This document shows, piece after piece, positions 1 through 9,166 of a stretch of 64,000 nt of DNA (its first letter is position 1; each line of letters starts with the position of its first letter). A model generated the notes under the pieces. That model was not told where the DNA came from and ran no database searches. It saw nothing but the letters and a program-made list of their open reading frames with translations. The position numbers and the translations under genes were made by a program. This stretch comes from an uncultured Myxococcales bacterium (GTDB lineage: Bacteria; Myxococcota_A; Polyangia; Polyangiales; Polyangiaceae). The stretch is taken from contig CALMUT010000371.1 of assembly GCA_937872925.1 (NCBI GenBank), positions 26,831-90,830 of the forward strand, given 5' to 3'.

Positions 1-2
1 AC

Positions 3-92
3 AGCGACGTTGGCGGCGGCACGCCGGGCCCGCGCACCCAGCGTCTACTTCAGCTCTTTCGGAAAAAAGCCATGGAAATCATGGGCTTATGA
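3..92 (+). CDS. Possible C-terminal tail of a gene cut by the window edge
   Basis: A short frame open from base 3 ends in TGA at 90-92 and would encode a basic tail ending QLFRKKAMEIMGL. Nothing in it identifies a family. It is offered only because the first clear gene starts at 150 and the frame is open to the left edge. The overlapping frame that stays open to 321 is out of register with the real gene and is not supported. Confidence 0.22.
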   Translation, partial: SDVGGGTPGPRTQRLLQLFRKKAMEIMGL

Positions 93-149
93 GCGACGCT
101 CTTTGCCAAGGGGGACCCGGGCCGGTCTGGCCCCTAAACTAGCGCTGCC

Positions 150-1112
150 ATGGGCCGCGCAATGCAATCGCTGTCGTTATTCGGCTGGCTCGTCGCGGCA
201 GCGGCGGCGCTGCCGACTGTTTTGGCCTGCGATCTGGCGTGCGCGGAGGGGGAGAACAAACAAGGCGGCGCGTGCGTTGCGAAGTCTCTCGAGCGCTTTG
301 ACGGCAAGCCTCAAACCATGAGCGTGCCTTGGGCCGCTGGTAGCGGCGTCACGATCGAGGGCGTGCACGGCGACATACGCGTATCGCGAGGCGACAGCGC
401 CGAAGTCGTCGTTCATTTCGAACCGTTTTCCTACCGCGCCCACGACTCAGGGAAGGCGGCCCGTCACGAAATGGAAGACAGCTTGGTGCTGAGCGCCGAA
501 GCGGTCAACGGCGTCACCATCAGCGCCGCTCGCGACGGAGGGAGCGATGGACTGGGCGCGCACATTCACGTCGAACTGCCGGCGGCTTTTGACGGCAGTC
601 TCAGTGTTTCCAACGAAGGTGCGGGTAGCGTCAACCCCGGGAATACGGACGTGGAGTTCGTCGGGAGTTCACCGAAGGTCGCAATCGCAAGCGCTGGCAT
701 CGGGGATTGCACCTTGAGGGGCGTCCCGAGCGTCGTGAGCACTACGGTGCTTTGCGGCGGCGCCGTTGCGGTCTCCGGAGTGGCTGACGACGTCAGCATC
801 GAGACCACCGGCTTGTTTACGGATAGCGCCGTTTCGCTGCAACTCGCGGCCGTGGGCGGAGGCGCCGTGGGCGGCAGCGTCACGTCCCGCGACGGCGACT
901 TGCTGGTGACCCTGCCGGCGACCGGAAGCTATTCTGTGACGGCCAGTTCGCCCACTTTGGGCGAGGTGCAGCTGGGAACCCCGCCGAGCGGCTGTGTTGC
1001 GGCGAGCGCGGAGCCCTGGACCGTGAGCTGTGGCGACGGCAGTCCGGAGTATACCTTCATTGCCGGCAGCGACGGGCTCGGTGCGAGCAATGTCGTCATC
1101 AACTATGAGTGA
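150..1112 (+). CDS. Exported beta-rich protein, DUF4097-like putative adhesin
   Basis: This 320-residue protein begins with a hydrophobic signal (about residues 6-26) ending in TVLAC, a lipobox-like sequence, so it is probably exported and possibly lipid-anchored at Cys27. The mature part is dominated by short alternating beta strands with Gly/Ser turns (for example VTIEGVHGDIRVSRGD and ASAGIGDCTLRGVP). This resembles the repeated-strand DUF4097 putative adhesins, but no diagnostic motif settles the family. An ATG at 162 is an alternative start that would trim four residues. The gene stands alone, convergent with the gene at 1139-2308 and only 26 bases from its end. No function can be assigned. 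Confidence 0.7.
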   Translation: MGRAMQSLSLFGWLVAAAAALPTVLACDLACAEGENKQGGACVAKSLERFDGKPQTMSVPWAAGSGVTIEGVHGDIRVSRGDSAEVVVHFEPFSYRAHDSGKAARHEMEDSLVLSAEAVNGVTISAARDGGSDGLGAHIHVELPAAFDGSLSVSNEGAGSVNPGNTDVEFVGSSPKVAIASAGIGDCTLRGVPSVVSTTVLCGGAVAVSGVADDVSIETTGLFTDSAVSLQLAAVGGGAVGGSVTSRDGDLLVTLPATGSYSVTASSPTLGEVQLGTPPSGCVAASAEPWTVSCGDGSPEYTFIAGSDGLGASNVVINYE

Positions 1113-1138
1113 CCCACGCGCACGCTACGGGGGCGCGG

Positions 1139-2308
1139 TCATAGGCCTTCGCTGACGTTGGCGTTGGTGTCTAAAGAGGCGGGTTCGGCCGGCTGCGCTG
1201 TAGTTGGGTTGCGCGGCACGGGAATGCGCAGGCTGCCGCCGCCCCGGGCCAACAAGTAGCTGACCGCCTTGTCGAAGAAGGCCTTGAGAAAGCCGACTTC
1301 GTGGGGCGGGTCGGTGATGAGTCCACGGCGTTCGATGCAGCCCATGGTTGCCACGACTTCGAGTGCGGTTTGCTCGCCGTCCCGGGCCAGTACGCTGACC
1401 ACGCTGTCTTTCATGGCGCGCACGAGGGCTTCACGGACCTGAGGTGAGAAGTAGCGATCTGCGGCGGCTTTGATTTCCGCTTCTAGGGCTGCTTGCACCT
1501 TTGCGGCGTCCGGTTCTTCCCCCGGGGCGACTTCCATGTTCTCGCCCAGCTTGGTGAGCATTTCGTCCACGGCAGGGCCGGGGGGAAACCAGCCAGCGAA
1601 TTCCGGGAGCGAGTGCAGCTTGGCGGAGTCCATGCCGAGGTCTTTGGCGTCGTCTTCGGACAGCTCAAGGCCTTCCGCATCGAAGGGGTGGTCCGGCGCC
1701 TGGGCCGGAACGGGCTGTAGCAAGCCGTCGGCGCTGTCGACGCCCAGGGGCAGGGGACGTCCCGTCGCCGCGTGGGCGATCTTTGCCTGTGCAATGCGGT
1801 AGCGCGCCCACTCCACCGGCACCGAAACGGCTTTGTACCGGGCGCTGGGCAGTACCTTCGCGATGGACTTCTTCAGCCCGGAGTGGCTCAGCTCGGCAAC
1901 TTCGACGCGCAAGACTCCCTGTTCATCGTGCACGAAGAAAAACGCCGCCTTGTAGCGACTGGTGCGCGAGCGTGTGGCAATGACCAAGAGCACGCTGCCG
2001 CTCGTATCCGGTGCCAGCATCCAAGCTTCGGTGGTTTCTGGCTCGCTCTTGGCCGCTAAGGATGCGACGCGCCCTTTTTCGGGAACTTCCACGCCGCGAG
2101 AGCGCAGCACGGACAGCCCACGTCGAGCGGCCTTGCGCACCGGACCCGCCGCGGTGTCCGCGGCTTCCGCGACGGCGGCGGCGTTGTTGTTCTTGACCCA
2201 CGCCTCCACCAGCTGCACGCCCTTTTCGGGGAAGCGGCTGAGCGCGGAGAGGGCGCCGTCGGCGCCGACGGTGAGCTCGCTGTTCGGGAATTCTTGTGTG
2301 GCGTTCAT
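1139..2308 (-). CDS. Hypothetical protein, 389 aa
   Basis: The open frame extends to 2392 but would then overlap ridA. The ATG at 2308 has an AGGAG a few bases upstream and leaves a clean 22-base gap, so I take it as the start. The protein has no signal peptide or transmembrane segment and is acidic in its central part. It looks like an Ala-rich helical N-terminus (residues 30-80), a middle alpha/beta region around SVLLVIATRSRTSRYKAAFF, and a helical C-terminal half. I recognise no family. It probably shares a transcript with ridA upstream. Confidence 0.75.
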   Translation of the reverse strand: MNATQEFPNSELTVGADGALSALSRFPEKGVQLVEAWVKNNNAAAVAEAADTAAGPVRKAARRGLSVLRSRGVEVPEKGRVASLAAKSEPETTEAWMLAPDTSGSVLLVIATRSRTSRYKAAFFFVHDEQGVLRVEVAELSHSGLKKSIAKVLPSARYKAVSVPVEWARYRIAQAKIAHAATGRPLPLGVDSADGLLQPVPAQAPDHPFDAEGLELSEDDAKDLGMDSAKLHSLPEFAGWFPPGPAVDEMLTKLGENMEVAPGEEPDAAKVQAALEAEIKAAADRYFSPQVREALVRAMKDSVVSVLARDGEQTALEVVATMGCIERRGLITDPPHEVGFLKAFFDKAVSYLLARGGGSLRIPVPRNPTTAQPAEPASLDTNANVSEGL

Positions 2309-2330
2309 AGCTGGTCTCCTGGCCGCCGCT

Positions 2331-2717
2331 TCAGCGGGCGGCCTCTGCGATGGCATCGATCTCGACGCGAGCCCCTTTCGGCAACGCGGCAACTTGGACC
2401 GTGGCCCGCGCCGGTGGTTGAGCGTCGAAGTACGTGGCGTAGACCTCGCCCACCTTGGCGAAGTCGGCGAGGTCCGTGAGGTAGATGGTGGTCTTCACCA
2501 CCTGTCCGAAACCGACACCGGCGGCTTCGAGCACGCCGCGGAGGTTCTGCATCACGCGATGCGTTTCCTCCTCGATACTGCCGCTGACCAGCTCTCCCGT
2601 CTTTGGGTCCAGGGGGATCTGCCCGCTCAGGAAGAGGAACCCCCCGGCCCGGATCCCCTGGCTATAGGGGCCGATGGCGGCGGGGGCGTCTTGGGTCTGG
2701 ATCACGCTTCGGGTCAT
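2331..2717 (-). CDS. ridA: RidA family reactive imine/enamine deaminase
   Basis: This 128-residue protein has the hallmarks of the RidA/YjgF/UK114 family: an N-terminal AIGPYSQGI segment, FLSGQIPLDP, the TTIYLTDLADF stretch, and the C-terminal ARATVQVAALPKGARVEID block with the conserved Arg. Family members form trimers that hydrolyse reactive 2-aminoacrylate-type imines released by PLP enzymes, protecting other PLP enzymes in the cytoplasm. Length is normal. It lies 55 bases downstream of recR and 22 bases upstream of the unknown gene at 1139-2308, so a dnaX-recR-ridA transcript is possible. Confidence 0.95.
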   Translation of the reverse strand: MTRSVIQTQDAPAAIGPYSQGIRAGGFLFLSGQIPLDPKTGELVSGSIEEETHRVMQNLRGVLEAAGVGFGQVVKTTIYLTDLADFAKVGEVYATYFDAQPPARATVQVAALPKGARVEIDAIAEAAR

Positions 2718-2772
2718 CGGGCGCGAGTTATTACCCCGACTTGCCCAAGGATCAATCCCGCCCGTGCTTGGC

Positions 2773-3387
2773 TCAGGGCACGTCTACTGAGCGGCGACCG
2801 TCGATGGCGCGCCCAAGAGTGACTTGGTCGGCAAATTCGAGATCCCCGCCGTGGGGCACGCCGCTGGCGATGCGACTGACCTGTGCCCCGAGGGCACTGA
2901 GTTCTCGCGCAATGAAGAGCGCCGTCGCCTCGCCGTCCACGGAGGGTGGCGTTGCAATGATGACCTCACGCACGCCGCCCCGCACCCGGTCTGAAAGCGC
3001 CTGTAGCGGCAACTCGTCGGGTCCGATCCCATCCAGGGGCGACAGCAGCTTGCCCAGCACGTAGTAGCGCCCGCGCATGGCGCCGCTGCGCTCGATGGCA
3101 AATAGGTCCTGTACCTTCGCGACGACGCATAGCAGCGCATCGTCGCGACGCGTGTCGCGGCAGATCTCGCAAACGGTGGGCCCCTCTGAGCTGCGTTCGG
3201 CTAGGTTGTTGCACCTGCTGCAAGGTTCGACGAGTTCGTGCAGCTGGCAAAGTGCACGCCCCAGCTCGGCCGCTAGCCCCGGGCCCGCGAACGCGAAGAA
3301 CAAAGCAAAGCGCTGCGCAGACTTCTCGCCGACTCCGGGGAGGCGGCTCAGCAAAGAGACAACACGACTGAGGGGCTCGGGGATCAC
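2773..3387 (-). CDS. recR: Recombination mediator RecR
   Basis: This is a full-length RecR of 204 residues. The N-terminal helix-hairpin-helix (SRLPGVGEKSAQRFALF) is followed by a C4 zinc finger (Cys56, Cys59, Cys73, Cys76) and a Toprim domain with VLGKLLSPLDGIGP and EVIIATPPSVDGEATA. It ends with the Walker-like GVPHGGDLEF segment. RecR works with RecO/RecF to load RecA on gapped DNA. It lies 41 bases downstream of dnaX in the usual dnaX-recR arrangement, but the ybaB/ebfC gene that normally sits between them is absent. Confidence 0.97.
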   Translation of the reverse strand: MIPEPLSRVVSLLSRLPGVGEKSAQRFALFFAFAGPGLAAELGRALCQLHELVEPCSRCNNLAERSSEGPTVCEICRDTRRDDALLCVVAKVQDLFAIERSGAMRGRYYVLGKLLSPLDGIGPDELPLQALSDRVRGGVREVIIATPPSVDGEATALFIARELSALGAQVSRIASGVPHGGDLEFADQVTLGRAIDGRRSVDVP

Positions 3388-3428
3388 GGCAGTAACAATG
3401 TCCCTCGCTCAGCCATCGCACGCAAGCT

Positions 3429-5360
3429 TCAGCTGCTCGCGAGCTTGAGGTCCTTGATGCGGGCGCCCAGCACTTCGAGAGCCGACACCACGGCGGGGGG
3501 TTTGCGGGCGGCTTGCAACGCGCGACGAACCGCTTCTTGGCGCTCCCGTTCGTGTTGGGCGTAGACCGTGTCAGAGCCTTGTGCGCGTTTGCTGTCTTCC
3601 TCAATGTGGATGGGGACGGATTTGCCCAAGGTTCGCGATAGTGCTTCGGCCAGGGCCTCGCGTGTGTCTTTGTCGTTGGCCTGGCGTGCGAATACGTTGC
3701 CGGGCTCGTAGCCGAGCATGAGGCCCGCATCCGAAAGGCCGAGCAGGGCGGCATGCTGCAAAACTGCGGCGATCTCTGGGTGCCGAGCCGCGAGGTCGTC
3801 GAGCACCTGCACCCACACCGTGAGGGATGCGTTGGCGCTTTTGGGTTCGACGTCCGCGGGCTCTACGGGGTCGCCACGCTTGCTGCTGGCGCTGGCTTGC
3901 CGCGGCGCAGCTTCTTCACGGGCTTCAGCCGACGGCCTGCGTTCCTCCGGCGCAGCCGGGCGCGCGGGCGCGGGTTCGTTCGCTGCGGCGGCTGCGGGGC
4001 GAGGGGTCGGGGGCGCGGCGGCTGGGCTCTGGGAAGCAGGTGGGGGTTGCCTTGGAGGGTCCTCGGATCTTTCGGCGCGGGGCGTGGGATCTGGGCGTGA
4101 CTCGCGGGCTCGGGGTCGGGCGCGCTCACCTGCCTGTGGCGGCTGGCCGCCGCCTCGGACCGGGGCGGCACTGCGCCCCGCGCCCCAAAGGCGGCGCTCC
4201 AAATCGGGCAAACGGGGGGGCAAGGCGGCTACCGGGAGCAGCGGGGGCCGCCGCGACAGGCGCACGAGGAGCATTTCAAGCGCGGCACGCGGCTGCCCGC
4301 TGCGCGCCACGTCGTCAAAGGATGTGGAGAAACCTTGATGCAACCGCAGCAGATCGTCGGCGTCGGTCTTCGCCGCAAGCGTGAGCACATCAGCCGCTTC
4401 TTCGTCGGACAGATCGAGCAGATCTTTGGGCGTGGTGCAGACCTTCGCCACGACCAGATCGCGCAACAGCGCCAGGAGATCCCGTGCGACGTGAACCATG
4501 TCGAAGCCCTGCCCCGTGAGATCCGACACTACGGAGAGGCATTTGCTGGCATCTCCCGCGACTAACGCGGCCGCGATGTCATGCAAGACTTGTCGACTGG
4601 CGACACCCAAGACGCGGGCGACGTCTTGTCCGCTGAGCTGGTCGCCGCCCCAGGCGATGACTTGATCCAAAAGGCTCATGGCGTCCCGCATGCTGCCTGC
4701 GGCTTCACGCGCGAGGATCTGCACGGAGCTGTCGTCCGCCGTGATTTTCTCATTCGAGAGCACGTACTTTAGCCGGGCGGCAATCTCTTGGGTGGCGATG
4801 AGCTTGAAGTCGAAGCGCTGCACTCGGCTCAAGATGGTTACGGGGACCTTATGCACTTCGGTCGTCGCGAAGATGAACTTCACGTGGGGCGGAGGCTCTT
4901 CCAGCGTCTTGAGAAATGCGTTCCAGGCGCTCTGGCTGAGCATATGCACTTCGTCGACGATGTAGATCTTGTAGCGGTCCCGGGACGGGCGGTACGGCAG
5001 TTGTTCTTGCAGCTTGCGGACTTCGTCCACGCCGTTGTAGCTCGCGCCGTCGATCTCCCGCACGTCCACGTCAGTGCCCAGAGCAATCTCGGTACAAGCC
5101 GGGCAGCTGAGGCAGGGCTGAGCAGTGGGGCCCCTATCGGCGTCACCGCGCGCCCCGTCGGCGCCCATGCAATTGAGCGCTTTCGCCAGGATGCGCGCGC
5201 TGGTGGTCTTTCCGACTCCGCGCACGCCGGTGAAGAGAAAAGCGTGAGCAACGCGGTCGGTCTTGATGGCGTTTTCCAGGGTCTTGGCGACGTGGTCTTG
5301 GCCGACCAAGTCTTCAAAACGCATGGGGCGCCACTTCCGGGCGAGCACGACATAGGACAT
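3429..5360 (-). CDS. dnaX: DNA polymerase III subunit gamma/tau
   Basis: The open frame reaches 5699, but homology begins at MSYVVLARKWRP, so the ATG at 5360 is the start and the protein is 643 residues. The AAA+ clamp-loader domain shows GVRGVGKTT (Walker A), a Cys cluster ending CLSCPAC that binds zinc, DEVHML (Walker B) and the SRV sensor at ILSRVQRF. After the collar domain comes a long Pro/Ala/Arg-rich disordered linker (roughly residues 375-500) and a C-terminal tau-like domain. I found no A-rich slippery site in the linker region, so a programmed frameshift making a separate gamma is not evident. It drives assembly of the replicase at the fork. Confidence 0.95.
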   Translation of the reverse strand: MSYVVLARKWRPMRFEDLVGQDHVAKTLENAIKTDRVAHAFLFTGVRGVGKTTSARILAKALNCMGADGARGDADRGPTAQPCLSCPACTEIALGTDVDVREIDGASYNGVDEVRKLQEQLPYRPSRDRYKIYIVDEVHMLSQSAWNAFLKTLEEPPPHVKFIFATTEVHKVPVTILSRVQRFDFKLIATQEIAARLKYVLSNEKITADDSSVQILAREAAGSMRDAMSLLDQVIAWGGDQLSGQDVARVLGVASRQVLHDIAAALVAGDASKCLSVVSDLTGQGFDMVHVARDLLALLRDLVVAKVCTTPKDLLDLSDEEAADVLTLAAKTDADDLLRLHQGFSTSFDDVARSGQPRAALEMLLVRLSRRPPLLPVAALPPRLPDLERRLWGAGRSAAPVRGGGQPPQAGERARPRARESRPDPTPRAERSEDPPRQPPPASQSPAAAPPTPRPAAAAANEPAPARPAAPEERRPSAEAREEAAPRQASASSKRGDPVEPADVEPKSANASLTVWVQVLDDLAARHPEIAAVLQHAALLGLSDAGLMLGYEPGNVFARQANDKDTREALAEALSRTLGKSVPIHIEEDSKRAQGSDTVYAQHERERQEAVRRALQAARKPPAVVSALEVLGARIKDLKLASS

Positions 5361-5507
5361 TGTCTCTGTCGCTAACAGATCGCGCGCCGCGCCTCCAGCG
5401 GGCTCGTTTCCCTTAGTTTTCGAGGAGGGATTTCGCGGCTTTCCCGCGGGTGGCGTCGCCGTTTCGGCGACTGGTTCCAGCTGCGAAAGTCGACTAGCGT
5501 CAACGAC

Positions 5508-6350
5508 GTGCGGCTCACCGTTCTCGCTCTGATCGCCTCCTGCGTTGCGTGCCAGCACTCCGGGCAAACTCCGGGTGCACCCGCGCCGACGCCGCAGCCG
5601 AGCACTGCGTCGGGCAAAGTGGTTCCCACCGCGGAAGCACCGTCGGATGCAGCCGCGCCACCCGCTCCTTTGGAGTTGGCCCCCCTGAGCCCGCAGCAAG
5701 CACGCGGCGCCTTTGTCGAAATTCGATTTCCCATTGCCGAACAGCGCATTCGCCAGAAGAAACTCGACGCCTACCGGGTTCGCCTAAAGAAGCAGGGCGA
5801 CGGTCAGTTATGGCTCGCGCTCGACGGGCACCGCCCGCGGAAGGTCGACAGCGCGGACGGGAGCCTTCCCCTCGGCGCCCTCGTGCCGGCGGACGTCGAC
5901 CTGGCAGCGGGCGCGCACTGGTTGTCGGCAACGCTAGCGCCGGAAGCGGGCGCTCCCTACGCCACAACACAGGAGTCCCGGCAGCCGGTTGCGGCCCTGC
6001 GTTTTTGGGCCGAGGAGCGGACGGAGCGCGCGGCGCCAGCGCCGAGGGTCGTGCTGTTTCAGCCTGGGGGAACCTACAACGGCAGCGCCCCTCGCGTCAT
6101 CGTGCACGCAGCGGCCTTCCATTTGCCATCGGCGGGCCTGGCGCCGGACGGATTTCGCGTGCGGGTCATGGGCGAAGGCAGGACTGGCGCGGTGAGTCTC
6201 CCGGCGGTCACTCCCCTTGAGATCCGGGATTTGCCCAGCGGCGACTTCACCATCGCCGTCGAGCTCGTGGACCCTGCGGGACAGCGTATCGCTTTCGCTG
6301 AGCGCAGCATCGTCGTCAATCGCGACGCTCCGGTAGGGAAAGTGGAGTGA
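5508..6350 (+). CDS. Hypothetical lipoprotein, 280 aa
   Basis: The gene starts at a GTG and encodes a short signal followed by a lipobox (IASC, Cys12), then a Pro/Ala-rich linker and a beta-rich mature domain (residues 70-280) that looks like one or two Ig-like folds. I recognise no named family. Its stop codon overlaps the GTG of the histidine kinase gene (GTGA at 6347-6350), so the two are translationally coupled. A periplasmic or membrane-facing partner for that sensor is a reasonable inference, not a demonstrated one. A 6-bp inverted repeat lies upstream (5455-5471). Confidence 0.7.
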   Translation: MRLTVLALIASCVACQHSGQTPGAPAPTPQPSTASGKVVPTAEAPSDAAAPPAPLELAPLSPQQARGAFVEIRFPIAEQRIRQKKLDAYRVRLKKQGDGQLWLALDGHRPRKVDSADGSLPLGALVPADVDLAAGAHWLSATLAPEAGAPYATTQESRQPVAALRFWAEERTERAAPAPRVVLFQPGGTYNGSAPRVIVHAAAFHLPSAGLAPDGFRVRVMGEGRTGAVSLPAVTPLEIRDLPSGDFTIAVELVDPAGQRIAFAERSIVVNRDAPVGKVE

Positions 6351-7837
6351 CGTCACCGTTTTTGGTCGGGCTGGTGTCGGCCTGGGCCATCGCGCAGGTG
6401 GCCAATGGTGCTTTCTTTGCCCTGGCGTACGCCCTGGGGCGTCGCGAGCGCGAGTACTTAGGTTTTGCGCTGCTGTCCGTCGCGCTCTCGGTGATCTCTG
6501 CCGCGGTGGCGTGGACCTACGCAACGACGGATGCAGCGAGCGGGATGCAGAGCATTCGATTGGCGCACGCGGGTGGGATTGCGGGTTGTCTGTTCAATCT
6601 GCATTTCGTGCTGCGCTACGCCGGGTCCCCACGCGCGGATCGTGTGCTGCGGATTGCGTATCCCATCGCCATTGCGTTCGCCTTGCTACTCGTCTCGGAT
6701 CTGTGGTGGCAACCGGGATCCGTGCGCGCCCAGACGAGCCAAGCCTTTGGGCAACCACTACATTATTACTTGGCCACGCCGACGCTTCTCGGGTCGCTGT
6801 TCTACCCGGTGGCGGGGATCTCACTTTTGGCTACTGCTGTGGTGCTGTACATGGCGCAACGCGCCGGCCGCCGAGAGGCGCTGACGCCGCTCATGGGGGT
6901 GATCGTGGTCACTCTGGCGGCCGTCAACGACATCGCGATATCTGCGGATATGGCCGCCCTCGGCATGTACCTCTTGCCGCACGCCTTCATGGTCTACGCC
7001 TTCGGTTTTGCGTCGTTGTTGCTCTATCGGTACGGACGGGCCGCGGGCGCACTGCAGCAGACAGCGACGGATCTGGAGCGAACGACGGAAGAACTGCGCA
7101 ACAGCTACGCTGAGCTGGAGGTCGTTCAAGTCGAACTCGAGAAGTCTAAAGAGCTCGCGACGGTGGGTGAGCTGGCGGCCGCCATTGCCCATGAAGTCCG
7201 CAACCCACTGGCGATCATCATGAACGCCGTCGCGGGGTTGCGCCGTCCCAACGTCGAGCCCGAGGACCGCCTGACCCTGCTGGAGATCGTAGACGAGGAA
7301 ACGGCGCGACTGAATCGACTGGTCACGGACCTGCTCCGTTTTGCGCGACCCGTGTCGGTAAAGAAGACGCTCACGTCCTTGGTGGAGCTGGCGGAAAAGA
7401 CTCGCTCCCTGGCTCAAGAGCACCGCGTGATCGTGAGTCGTCGCGAAGGTGCGCCGTCTCATGTGCTGGCGGACGCTTCGCTTTTGCGCGTCGTGATGGA
7501 CAACCTCGTCGAGAATGCTTGCCACTCCATGCCCGGCGGCGGGGATGTGCATATCGTGATCGACAGCGAGACCGGCGCTGGGCAAGAGCTCGCGAAGGTT
7601 GTCTTCACGGATACGGGCCAAGGCATGAGTCAGGAGGTTCTGGCGCGGGCCCTGGATCCCTTCTTCACGACGCGCCCGAGCGGAACCGGCCTTGGCTTGC
7701 CCATCGTGCATCGGATCACCGAAGCACATGGAGGTTCCCTCCAGATGGAGAGCGAAATCGGATCCGGCACGCGCGTCACCCTGCGCCTGCCCATTGGCGA
7801 GGTGGCAAAGCGCCCAGCTCCGGAAGGTGCCCCATGA
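6347..7837 (+). CDS. Membrane sensor histidine kinase, NtrB-like
   Basis: The 496-residue protein has an N-terminal half (about residues 1-230) with six to seven hydrophobic helices, so sensing is likely in or near the membrane. A coiled coil (EELRNSYAELEVVQVELEKS) leads to a HisKA dimerisation domain with the phospho-acceptor His282 in AAIAHEVRNP. The HATPase domain has the N box NLVENACHS, the G1 box DTGQGMS and the G2 motif SGTGLGLPIV. This class normally phosphorylates NtrC-type regulators, and one is encoded 2.2 kb downstream (10088). It overlaps the lipoprotein before it (GTGA) and bioA after it (ATGA), so all three are coupled. The signal sensed is unknown. Confidence 0.92.
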   Translation: MTSPFLVGLVSAWAIAQVANGAFFALAYALGRREREYLGFALLSVALSVISAAVAWTYATTDAASGMQSIRLAHAGGIAGCLFNLHFVLRYAGSPRADRVLRIAYPIAIAFALLLVSDLWWQPGSVRAQTSQAFGQPLHYYLATPTLLGSLFYPVAGISLLATAVVLYMAQRAGRREALTPLMGVIVVTLAAVNDIAISADMAALGMYLLPHAFMVYAFGFASLLLYRYGRAAGALQQTATDLERTTEELRNSYAELEVVQVELEKSKELATVGELAAAIAHEVRNPLAIIMNAVAGLRRPNVEPEDRLTLLEIVDEETARLNRLVTDLLRFARPVSVKKTLTSLVELAEKTRSLAQEHRVIVSRREGAPSHVLADASLLRVVMDNLVENACHSMPGGGDVHIVIDSETGAGQELAKVVFTDTGQGMSQEVLARALDPFFTTRPSGTGLGLPIVHRITEAHGGSLQMESEIGSGTRVTLRLPIGEVAKRPAPEGAP

Positions 7838-9126
7838 AGCGCGACGAGATCGTGGCTTTGGACAAGCGCCACGTCTGGCACCCGTATACAGCGATGGCCG
7901 AGTACATCGAAAACGAGTCGCCCCTCGTGATCGAGCGCGCCGAAGGAAGCCGCCTGGTGGACGCCGACGGGCGCGTTTTCTTGGACGGGAACGCTTCCTG
8001 GTGGACGGCTGTGTTGGGCCACCGGCATCCGCGACTGGTGGCCTCGCTCCGTGCGCAGTCGGAACGGCTCTGTCATACGGCCCTTGCCGGCATGACGCAT
8101 GCGCCCATTGCAGAACTCTGCGCAGAGCTTTGCCAGGTCGTGCCCGCGGAACTGCCGCACTACTTCTTCAGTGACGACGGCTCGACCGCCGTCGAAGTGG
8201 CGATGAAGCTCGCGCTGCAGTACTTCGCACAGAACGGCGAACCGAAGCGCACCCGCTTCATTGCTCTGGACGGCGCTTTTCACGGGGACACTCTCGGCGT
8301 TACGGCCCTCGGCGGCGTCGAGGTATTCCGCCGCCCCTTCGCGTCCGTCTTGCTCGACTGTGTGCACGTGCCCAGCGCGAGCGACGGATTCGAGCGTGCG
8401 TTCACGGCGATCGAAGGCATTGTCGCGGAGAACGCCGAAAGCGTCGCTGCGATCGTGCTCGAGCCCATGGTGCAGGGCGCCGCGGGTATGCGCGTCTACG
8501 CCGCGGAGTACTTACGCCAGATGCGCGCCCTCGCCGACAGACACGGCATCTTCCTGGTTTTCGACGAGGTCTTCTCCGGCTACGGCCGTACCGGGCCGAT
8601 GTGGGCGCATCAACATGCGGGCGTCGTGCCCGACATTTTGTGCACCGCCAAAGGCTTTTCCGGTGGCATGTTTCCCATGGCGGCCACCTTCGCCAGTCGG
8701 CAGATCTTCGACGGATTCTTGGGAGCGCCCGATCGGGCGTTCTTCTACGGGCACACCTTCACCGGGAACCCCCTGGGCGCGACCATCGCCGCGGAAGTGC
8801 TGCGGGTGTTTCGCGACGAAGACGTGCTCGCCCGCGCCGCAACGAAGGCGCAGCGTATCGCGCAAGCATTTGCGGACATGCAGTCCCTGCCGGGGGTGCG
8901 GAGCGTGCGCAGTCTGGGCATGATTGGCGCGCTCGATCTTGAGGGGGACGATGGCTACCTGCAGCGGTCCGGCTGGCGTGTGTACGAAGCGGCGCTCTCC
9001 CGCGGCGCCTATCTGCGGCCCTTGGGCAATGTTGTGTACGTGGCGCCCGCGCTGAATATTCCGGACGCGGATTTGGAAGAACTCCTGGGCATCATGCAAC
9101 AGAGCGTGGTGGCGGCCGCACGCTGA
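7834..9126 (+). CDS. bioA: Adenosylmethionine-8-amino-7-oxononanoate aminotransferase
   Basis: BioA converts 7-keto-8-aminopelargonic acid to 7,8-diaminopelargonic acid in biotin synthesis, using S-adenosylmethionine as amino donor and PLP as cofactor. The ATG at 7834 overlaps the kinase stop (ATGA) with GGAAGG six bases upstream. The protein is 430 residues, the normal length. It begins with the typical HVWHPYTAM segment, carries DGNASWWTAVLGH near residue 50 and FDEVFSGYGRTG, and has the PLP lysine at Lys273 in CTAKGFSGG. These features separate it from other class III aminotransferases. No other bio gene is in the window. Confidence 0.94.
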   Translation: MKRDEIVALDKRHVWHPYTAMAEYIENESPLVIERAEGSRLVDADGRVFLDGNASWWTAVLGHRHPRLVASLRAQSERLCHTALAGMTHAPIAELCAELCQVVPAELPHYFFSDDGSTAVEVAMKLALQYFAQNGEPKRTRFIALDGAFHGDTLGVTALGGVEVFRRPFASVLLDCVHVPSASDGFERAFTAIEGIVAENAESVAAIVLEPMVQGAAGMRVYAAEYLRQMRALADRHGIFLVFDEVFSGYGRTGPMWAHQHAGVVPDILCTAKGFSGGMFPMAATFASRQIFDGFLGAPDRAFFYGHTFTGNPLGATIAAEVLRVFRDEDVLARAATKAQRIAQAFADMQSLPGVRSVRSLGMIGALDLEGDDGYLQRSGWRVYEAALSRGAYLRPLGNVVYVAPALNIPDADLEELLGIMQQSVVAAAR

Positions 9127-9166
9127 GGCTTCCCCCCGCGCCCTGGCGTGGTTAACCTGCCTGAAG

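Noticed and set aside
10..321. 103-codon frame at the left edge
   Set aside because: It overlaps the better-supported gene at 150 in another register and reads as Arg/Ser-rich noise.
3800..4250. Possible programmed frameshift in dnaX
   Set aside because: The linker is G/C-rich with no A-AAA-AAG-type slippery run, so no sequence support for a separate gamma product.
5361..5699. N-terminal extension of DnaX
   Set aside because: It is Arg/Gly-rich, lacks family similarity and overlaps the divergent lipoprotein gene.
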